Source: JBGAJN01 sp044224905 (lineage in GTDB: Bacteria > Verrucomicrobiota > Verrucomicrobiia > Limisphaerales > JBGAJN01). From it: a stretch of 64,000 nucleotides of DNA. Location of the stretch: NCBI GenBank assembly GCA_044224905.1, contig JBGAJN010000001.1, forward strand, positions 248,001 to 312,000, given 5' to 3'. The notes beneath the pieces were generated by a model that ran no database searches, was not told the origin of the DNA, and saw only the letters and a program-made list of their open reading frames with translations. Shown piece by piece: positions 59,175 through 64,000 of this stretch; position 1 is the first letter of the stretch, and every line of letters begins with the position of its first letter. A program made the position numbers and the translations under genes.

Positions 59175-60068
59175 ATGCCCAACCCCTGGACCGGAAAAGG
59201 AAACCCCTACACGCGCAAGGAAGTCCGCGACCGCTTGATGAGCACCGTCAAGAAGGGCGGCGCGATCATCGCCGGCGGCGCCGGCACGGGCATCAGCGCT
59301 AAGTTCATCGAAAAGGGCGGCGCGGATCTCATCATCATCTACAACTCCGGTCGCTTTCGCATGATGGGCCACGGCTCGACCGCCGGCATGATGGCCTACG
59401 GCGACGCCAACGCCATCGCCATGGAAATCGGCGAGTACGAAGTGCTGCCCGTCGTCGAGGAATGCCCGGTCATCTGCGGCGTCCACGCCACCGACCCCCG
59501 CCGTCGCATGTGGCACTGGCTCGGCAAGGTGAAGGAAATGGGCTTCAGCGGCGTGAACAACTTCCCCACTCACACCATCGTCGATGGCCACTTCCGCGGC
59601 GTGCTTGAAGAGACGGGCATGAGCGTGAAGAAAGAATTTGAAATGGTCGCCCTCGCGCGCCGGATGGATTTGTTCTCCGTCGTCTATGTCGGCTCGCCCG
59701 AGGAAGCCGTCGAAATGGCCAAGGCGGGCGCGGATGCAATCATTGCGCACGTCGGCACGACGGTCGGTGGCAGCATCGGCGTGAAGAGCGCGGTGAAGAG
59801 CTGGGACTTCACGCTCAAGCGCACGCAGGAGATCATCGATGCCGCATCGCGCGTGCGAAAGGACATCTTCTTCCTCTGCCACGGCGGCCCCATCAACACG
59901 CCCGCTGACGCGGAACGCGTGATGAAGCACACCGACGCGGTCGGCTTTGTTGGCGCGACGAGCCTGGAGCGCATGGGCATCGAGGCTTCGCTTACGAACC
60001 TGACGCGCGAGTTCAAAGCGCTGAAGGCTCCGGCCGCGAAGAAGTTCGGCAAAGCGAAGCGCAAGTGA
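59175..60068 (+). CDS. PEP-hydrolase-family TIM-barrel protein (Tm-1 C-terminal-like)
   Basis: A 297-residue protein of the phosphoenolpyruvate-hydrolase/TIM-barrel signal-transduction family (PF09370). Motifs are KKGGAIIAGGAGTGISAKFI, LIIIYNSGRFRMMGHGSTAG, MMAYGDANAIAMEIGEYEVL, GFSGVNNFPTHTIVDGHFR and FFLCHGGPINTPADAERVM. It is cytoplasmic. Members commonly pair with a UPF0261 Tm-1 ATP-binding protein; none is visible here. Instead its stop overlaps the start of a secreted glycosidase-like gene (GTGA at 60065). Confidence 0.86.
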   Translation: MPNPWTGKGNPYTRKEVRDRLMSTVKKGGAIIAGGAGTGISAKFIEKGGADLIIIYNSGRFRMMGHGSTAGMMAYGDANAIAMEIGEYEVLPVVEECPVICGVHATDPRRRMWHWLGKVKEMGFSGVNNFPTHTIVDGHFRGVLEETGMSVKKEFEMVALARRMDLFSVVYVGSPEEAVEMAKAGADAIIAHVGTTVGGSIGVKSAVKSWDFTLKRTQEIIDAASRVRKDIFFLCHGGPINTPADAERVMKHTDAVGFVGATSLERMGIEASLTNLTREFKALKAPAAKKFGKAKRK

Positions 60069-61453
60069 TTCGTTCGAAGAATTTGTCTCACGATTCGCGT
60101 GGAGCGCAGGTGTCCAACCTGCGCTTTTCCACTTCCTCACCGCGCGCACGTTGCACAACGGCACTGCTATTCGTCTTCTGTGTAGTTGTGGGTTGGCTCG
60201 ATTGCGTGCCGCTCGCGCGCGGTGCTGAAACCGGCTCCCGCTACGTCGAAGCCTTTCCCACCGCATCGTCGAAGAAGGGAATCCAAGTGCAGATGGTCGA
60301 TGACGCGCTCGCGCTCGGGATCAAGCACGCGACGTTCAACGTGAACCTCACCGCGCTCGTCGATCCGCGAGGGAATACGAACAACCCAAGCTGGCAGTTC
60401 AATGGTCGCACGTATCACTTCAAGCGCGCCTATCTGGAAAGTCTCGACCGTAACATCAAAGCCATCTCCGGTAACGGCGTGTTAGTGTATTTGATTCTAC
60501 TCACCTACGCGTCGGGCGACGCGGAACTCAACCGCCTCATGCTCCACCCGCGGTTCGATGCGTCCACGCCGAATCATCTCGGGGCGTTCAACACGGTGAC
60601 CGACGACGGCCAGCGTTGGTTCACCGCAACATTGGAATTTCTTGCGGAGCGTTGGTCGCGACCCGATCGCAAATACGGGCGCGCGGCGGGATACATCATG
60701 GGCAACGAGGTGAATTCGCACTGGTGGTGGAGCAACATGGGACGCGTCACGATGAACGAGTTCGCCGACGATTACCTGCGCGCAGTTCGCCTCGCCCACG
60801 GTGCGATTCGCCGCCAGTCCTCGTGGGCGCGCGTGTATCTCTCGCTCGAACATCACTGGTCGATGCGTTACCCCGCCGGCGACGAGCGCCAGTCGTTTCC
60901 CGCGCGCGAATTCATCGACTACTTCGCCCGCCGCGCGAAAGAGCAAGGCGACTTCGATTGGCACGTCGCGTTTCATCCGTATCCGGAGAACCTGACCAAC
61001 CCACGCTTCTGGAACGACAAGACCGCGACTCCCGGCGCGGACACGAAGCGAATCACGTTCAAAAACCTCGATGTCCTCACGACCTATCTGCGACGTCCCG
61101 AACTGCTTTACCAAGGCCAACCGCGCCGAGTCATCTTGAGCGAGCAGGGCTTCAATCTGCCCAAGAGCGCCGACGGAGAGGCCGTGCAAGCCGCCGCGTT
61201 TTGCTACGCCTACAAGAAGGTCGAGAAACTCAGTGGCATCGACGCATTCATTCTGCATCGCCACGTCGATCACTCGAAGGAAGGCGGGCTTCGCCTCGGC
61301 CTTTGGAGCAACAAGCCGGGCTCAATCGCCGATCCGGATCGACCGCGCCGCATCTACGAATGCTTCCGCGTTGCGGACAAGCCCGAGTGGCAGGCGACGT
61401 TTCAGTTCGCCCTGCCGATCGTCGGGTTGAAGAGCTGGGACGACGTTCGCTGA
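60065..61453 (+). CDS. DUF5722 glycoside-hydrolase-like secreted protein
   Basis: A 462-residue protein. Start taken as GTG 60065, overlapping the previous stop; GTG 60110 is an alternative nearer the signal segment (TTALLFVFCVVVGWLDCV). The mature TIM barrel shows IKHATFNVNLTALVD, ALERWSRPDRKYGRA-like helix (FLAERWSRPDRKYGRAAG), the acid/base region YIMGNEVNSHWWWSN with Glu in the NE pair, FHPYPENLTNPRFWND, and the nucleophile strand RVILSEQGFNLP. These match the DUF5722 family and clan-A glycosidase logic. The substrate is unknown. The gene is followed by an acetylesterase-like gene 55 bp on. Confidence 0.85.
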   Translation: MIRSKNLSHDSRGAQVSNLRFSTSSPRARCTTALLFVFCVVVGWLDCVPLARGAETGSRYVEAFPTASSKKGIQVQMVDDALALGIKHATFNVNLTALVDPRGNTNNPSWQFNGRTYHFKRAYLESLDRNIKAISGNGVLVYLILLTYASGDAELNRLMLHPRFDASTPNHLGAFNTVTDDGQRWFTATLEFLAERWSRPDRKYGRAAGYIMGNEVNSHWWWSNMGRVTMNEFADDYLRAVRLAHGAIRRQSSWARVYLSLEHHWSMRYPAGDERQSFPAREFIDYFARRAKEQGDFDWHVAFHPYPENLTNPRFWNDKTATPGADTKRITFKNLDVLTTYLRRPELLYQGQPRRVILSEQGFNLPKSADGEAVQAAAFCYAYKKVEKLSGIDAFILHRHVDHSKEGGLRLGLWSNKPGSIADPDRPRRIYECFRVADKPEWQATFQFALPIVGLKSWDDVR

Positions 61454-61508
61454 ACGTTGCCCAATCTTGACGCCGGATCGCTTTGCGTGTGCGATGGCGG
61501 GGAACTTC

Positions 61509-62687
61509 ATGACAACTCGATCCATTGGCGGGATTCTGGGCGCCCTCTTTCTCGCGCTCGTGTGTGAATCGGCGTTCGCCCAGATTTCCGAGCCCGAGAT
61601 TCGCGCGAACCTCACGCTGCGTTCGCCGAAAGACTTTCAGGTGTTTCAACGCCACTCCACTCACGGAGGCAGCGTGGTCGTCGCTGGCAACGTCTGGTTC
61701 ATCAACAAAATCATTCCGACCAATGCGGTGCTTGAGGCGCGTTTCACCGGCACTTCCCTCGACGGAGAATTGCGCGGCGATTGGCAGGCGCTGCCGTTCG
61801 ATCCGCGCGTGCAGGATTTTCGCGGGACACTGCCGGTCGGGGCCGGCGGCTGGTACCGTTTGGAAGTTCGCTTGAAGCAGGGCGAAAAAGTGCTGGCTCA
61901 ATACAGCGTCGAGCACGTCGGCGTTGGCGAAGTTTTCGTCGTCGCGGGACAATCGAACTCCGGCAATCACGGCTCGGAAAAGCAAAAGATCGCGACGGGA
62001 ATGGTCGCTTCCTTCGACGGATCGCAATGGGTGCTCGCCAACGATCCCCAGCCCGGTGCGAGCGGTGGTGGTGGAAGTTTTATCCCCGCGTTTGGCGATG
62101 CGCTGCATGAAAAATATCACGTACCCATCGGCGTTGCCGCCACGGGTGTCGGTGCAACCAGCGTTCGCCAATGGCTGCCAAAAGGCGAATCCATTGCGAA
62201 TCTACCCACCATCACCAGCCACATCGTCACCGTCGGTGCGAACCGCTGGGAATGTGAAGGCGGGCTCTTCGACAATCTCCTCGCGCGGATTCAACAACTC
62301 GGCACGAATGGATTCCGCGCCGTGCTGTGGCATCAAGGCGAGTCCGACGCGAACCAAACACTCAAGGATCGCACGTTGAGCGGAGCGAATTATCGTCGCC
62401 ATCTCGAGACGATCATCAAGCAGAGTCAGTCACGCGCGGGATGGAAGTTCCCGTGGTTCGTGGCGCAGGCCAGCTATCACACGCCCGAAGATCCCGGATC
62501 CGAGGAGATTCGTGCCGCGCAGAAATCTTTGTGGACCGACCGGATCGCCTTCGAAGGCCCGGACACCGATGCGCTCACCGGCGAACTTCGCGCCGGCGTC
62601 CACTTCAACGCCAAAGGCCTCCAGGCGCACGGCAAACTATGGGCTCAGAAAGTCGGCGTGTATCTCGACAAAACTCTGCCCAAGTGA
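61509..62687 (+). CDS. Secreted SGNH hydrolase, sialate O-acetylesterase-like (SASA domain)
   Basis: A 392-residue protein starting at ATG 61509, which begins the signal peptide (MTTRSIGGILGALFLALVC); ATG 61494 is also possible. The SGNH motif is VFVVAGQSNSGNHG with Ser149, then GVGATSVRQW and VLWHQGESDANQT, and the late His in GVHFNAKGLQAHG. The family removes O-acetyl groups from sugars, first described for sialic acid but used on many glycans. It follows a DUF5722 glycosidase and precedes a sulfatase, so a role in deacetylating a sulfated polysaccharide is plausible. Confidence 0.87.
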   Translation: MTTRSIGGILGALFLALVCESAFAQISEPEIRANLTLRSPKDFQVFQRHSTHGGSVVVAGNVWFINKIIPTNAVLEARFTGTSLDGELRGDWQALPFDPRVQDFRGTLPVGAGGWYRLEVRLKQGEKVLAQYSVEHVGVGEVFVVAGQSNSGNHGSEKQKIATGMVASFDGSQWVLANDPQPGASGGGGSFIPAFGDALHEKYHVPIGVAATGVGATSVRQWLPKGESIANLPTITSHIVTVGANRWECEGGLFDNLLARIQQLGTNGFRAVLWHQGESDANQTLKDRTLSGANYRRHLETIIKQSQSRAGWKFPWFVAQASYHTPEDPGSEEIRAAQKSLWTDRIAFEGPDTDALTGELRAGVHFNAKGLQAHGKLWAQKVGVYLDKTLPK

Positions 62688-62740
62688 CTAATGAAACCTT
62701 TCCCCGTCCTCCACGTCTGACCCTCGCTGACTCAATTGCT

Positions 62741-64000
62741 ATGAAAAACACGTTCAAATCCATCGTCGTCTGCGCCCTGATTCTATTCGTCGGAATCGCC
62801 GCCACGGTTTCGACCAACGCCGGCATCGCCGGCAAACGACCGAACATCATTTTCATCCTGACGGACGATCAGGGTTACGGCGATATCTCCGCGCACGGCA
62901 ACCCAGTGCTCAAGACGCCCACCCTCGACAAGCTGCGCAGTGAAAGCGTGCGATTCACCGATTTTCATGTCAGCCCGACCTGCTCGCCGACACGCAGCGC
63001 GCTGATGACCGGTCGGCACGAATTCAAAAACGGCATCACGCACACCATCCTCGAACGCGAACGCATGACGCTGAAAGCGACCACGCTCGCGCAAGTGCTC
63101 CAGTCCGCCGGCTACACCACGGGCATTTTCGGCAAATGGCACCTTGGCGACGAAGCGGAATATCAGCCCAATCGGCGCGGCTTTGACGAGGTGTTCATCC
63201 ACGGTGGCGGCGGCATCGGTCAGATTTATCCCGGCTCCTGCGGCGACGCCCCGGGCAATAAATATTTCGATCCCGCCATCCTGCACAACGGGAAGTTCGA
63301 GAAGACCAAGGGCTATTGCACCGACATCCTCTACGCGCAGGCGACGAAGTGGATCGACGGTCAACGCAAAGGAAAGAAACCCTTCTACGCTTACATCCCT
63401 TCCAATGCCCCGCACGGCCCTTACATCGCGCGTCCCGAAGACAAGGCGCTCTACGAAGGCAAAGGACTCACGCCCGACACTGAGAGTTTTTTCGGCATGA
63501 TTCACAACATCGACCAGAATGTTGCCAAACTCCTCGCCAAGCTCGACGAGTGGGGCATCGCCAAGAACACGCTCGTCGTTTTCATGAACGACAATGGCGG
63601 CACGGCCGGCACCAAAGTGTTCAACGCCGGCATGCGCGGCCAAAAGGGAACCGCCTACCTCGGAGGCACGCGCGCGAGTTCTTTCTGGCGCTGGCCGGGC
63701 ACGCTCACTCCCGCCGACTGCGGTGTCCTCGCGGCGCACATCGATTACTTCCCCACACTCGCTGAAATCACTGGCGCGAAACTTTCCGCCGAAGCGAAGC
63801 ATCAGATCGAAGGCCGCAGCCTCGTCTCGCTCCTGGAAAATCCCACAGGCACGCTGCCGGATCGGGTTCAGTTCACCCATCAGGGACGCTGGCCGAAGTT
63901 TGCAGATCCGAACACGGCGAAGTTCAAGATGTGCAGCGTTCGCAACACGCGCTGGCATCTCGTTTCCGCCAATGGCGCCGCCGAACCCAAGTGGGAACTT
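62741..64000 (+). CDS. Sulfatase, 3' partial
   Basis: The gene starts at ATG 62741 and is still open at the window end (420 codons seen). The signal segment is FKSIVVCALILFVGIAATVS. The metal motif RPNIIFILTDDQGYGDISAH and the formylglycine motif TCSPTRSALMTGRH (Cys81) are canonical CxPxR. GIFGKWHLGDEAEY and VVFMNDNGG complete the active-site signature. It would cleave sulfate esters in the periplasm or outside. It lies downstream of an acetylesterase-like gene in the same direction. Confidence 0.93.
   Translation, partial: MKNTFKSIVVCALILFVGIAATVSTNAGIAGKRPNIIFILTDDQGYGDISAHGNPVLKTPTLDKLRSESVRFTDFHVSPTCSPTRSALMTGRHEFKNGITHTILERERMTLKATTLAQVLQSAGYTTGIFGKWHLGDEAEYQPNRRGFDEVFIHGGGGIGQIYPGSCGDAPGNKYFDPAILHNGKFEKTKGYCTDILYAQATKWIDGQRKGKKPFYAYIPSNAPHGPYIARPEDKALYEGKGLTPDTESFFGMIHNIDQNVAKLLAKLDEWGIAKNTLVVFMNDNGGTAGTKVFNAGMRGQKGTAYLGGTRASSFWRWPGTLTPADCGVLAAHIDYFPTLAEITGAKLSAEAKHQIEGRSLVSLLENPTGTLPDRVQFTHQGRWPKFADPNTAKFKMCSVRNTRWHLVSANGAAEPKWEL

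Noticed and set aside
1..64000. CRISPR arrays, insertion sequences, prophage genes, rRNA and toxin-antitoxin pairs
   Set aside because: I saw no regularly spaced direct repeats, no transposase or integrase motifs, no rRNA sequence and no paired small genes of toxin-antitoxin type.

Overview
The window is about 64 kb of GC-rich bacterial chromosome, almost fully coding, with some 50 genes on both strands. Several genes point to the Verrucomicrobiota (Pedosphaera/Limisphaera-like; lineage inferred from content only): two cytochrome/Tat-protein pairs of the planctomycete type (DUF1549-DUF1553 with DUF1501, and DUF1592 with DUF1552), an LL-diaminopimelate aminotransferase, two sulfatases, a Tat-exported Gfo/Idh/MocA oxidoreductase, a ThuA-like protein, a short pseudopilin, and large secreted proteins with Ig-like and TSP3/dockerin-like tails. 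I see no transposase, integrase, phage gene, CRISPR array or rRNA. The only RNA gene found is tRNA-Phe(GAA).

Region by region. 1-13 kb: secreted or Tat-exported proteins (LamG/DUF1080-like, molybdopterin oxidoreductase, beta-helix protein, FAD oxidoreductases, two uncharacterised helical-barrel-like proteins). 13-17 kb: sugar-acid and deoxysugar catabolism (PdxA-family dehydrogenase translationally coupled to a DUF1537 four-carbon acid-sugar kinase, then rhamnulokinase), followed by a GT2 glycosyltransferase. 17.7-23.4 kb: tRNA-Phe, a CNT nucleoside transporter, a TPR-like membrane protein, dapL, and a three-gene ECF sigma operon whose layout matches CnrH-CnrY-CnrX metal signalling. 23.5-34 kb: a TolC-like channel, a glycoside hydrolase-GT2 fusion, thyA, a duplicated Spy-like periplasmic protein, a type II NADH dehydrogenase, a pseudopilin, a eukaryote-type HisA and an MsbA-like ABC exporter. 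34-42.6 kb: Gfo/Idh/MocA, LamG-like, sulfatase, and the DUF1549/DUF1501 pair. 42.6-48.9 kb: a minus-strand operon of MarR regulator, EF-hand esterase, and two proteins that each fuse a TIM-barrel domain to an alpha/beta-hydrolase. 49-57 kb: signal peptidase I, PQQ-type beta-propeller, ThuA, the DUF1592/DUF1552 pair, and a DUF481 outer-membrane protein. 57-64 kb: an AraC regulator divergent from an SDR epimerase/dehydrogenase, a PEP-hydrolase-like TIM barrel coupled to a DUF5722 glycosidase-like protein, a sialate O-acetylesterase-like SGNH hydrolase, and a sulfatase that runs off the end.

Taken together the content suggests a heterotrophic polysaccharide degrader: sulfatases, O-acetyl and carbohydrate esterases and TIM-barrel glycosidases outside the cytoplasm, and rhamnose, sugar-acid and nucleoside use inside. 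The items I rate most worth following are the GH-GT2 fusion, the MarR-esterase/GH-esterase operon, the CnrYXH-like sigma cassette, and the eukaryote-type HisA.
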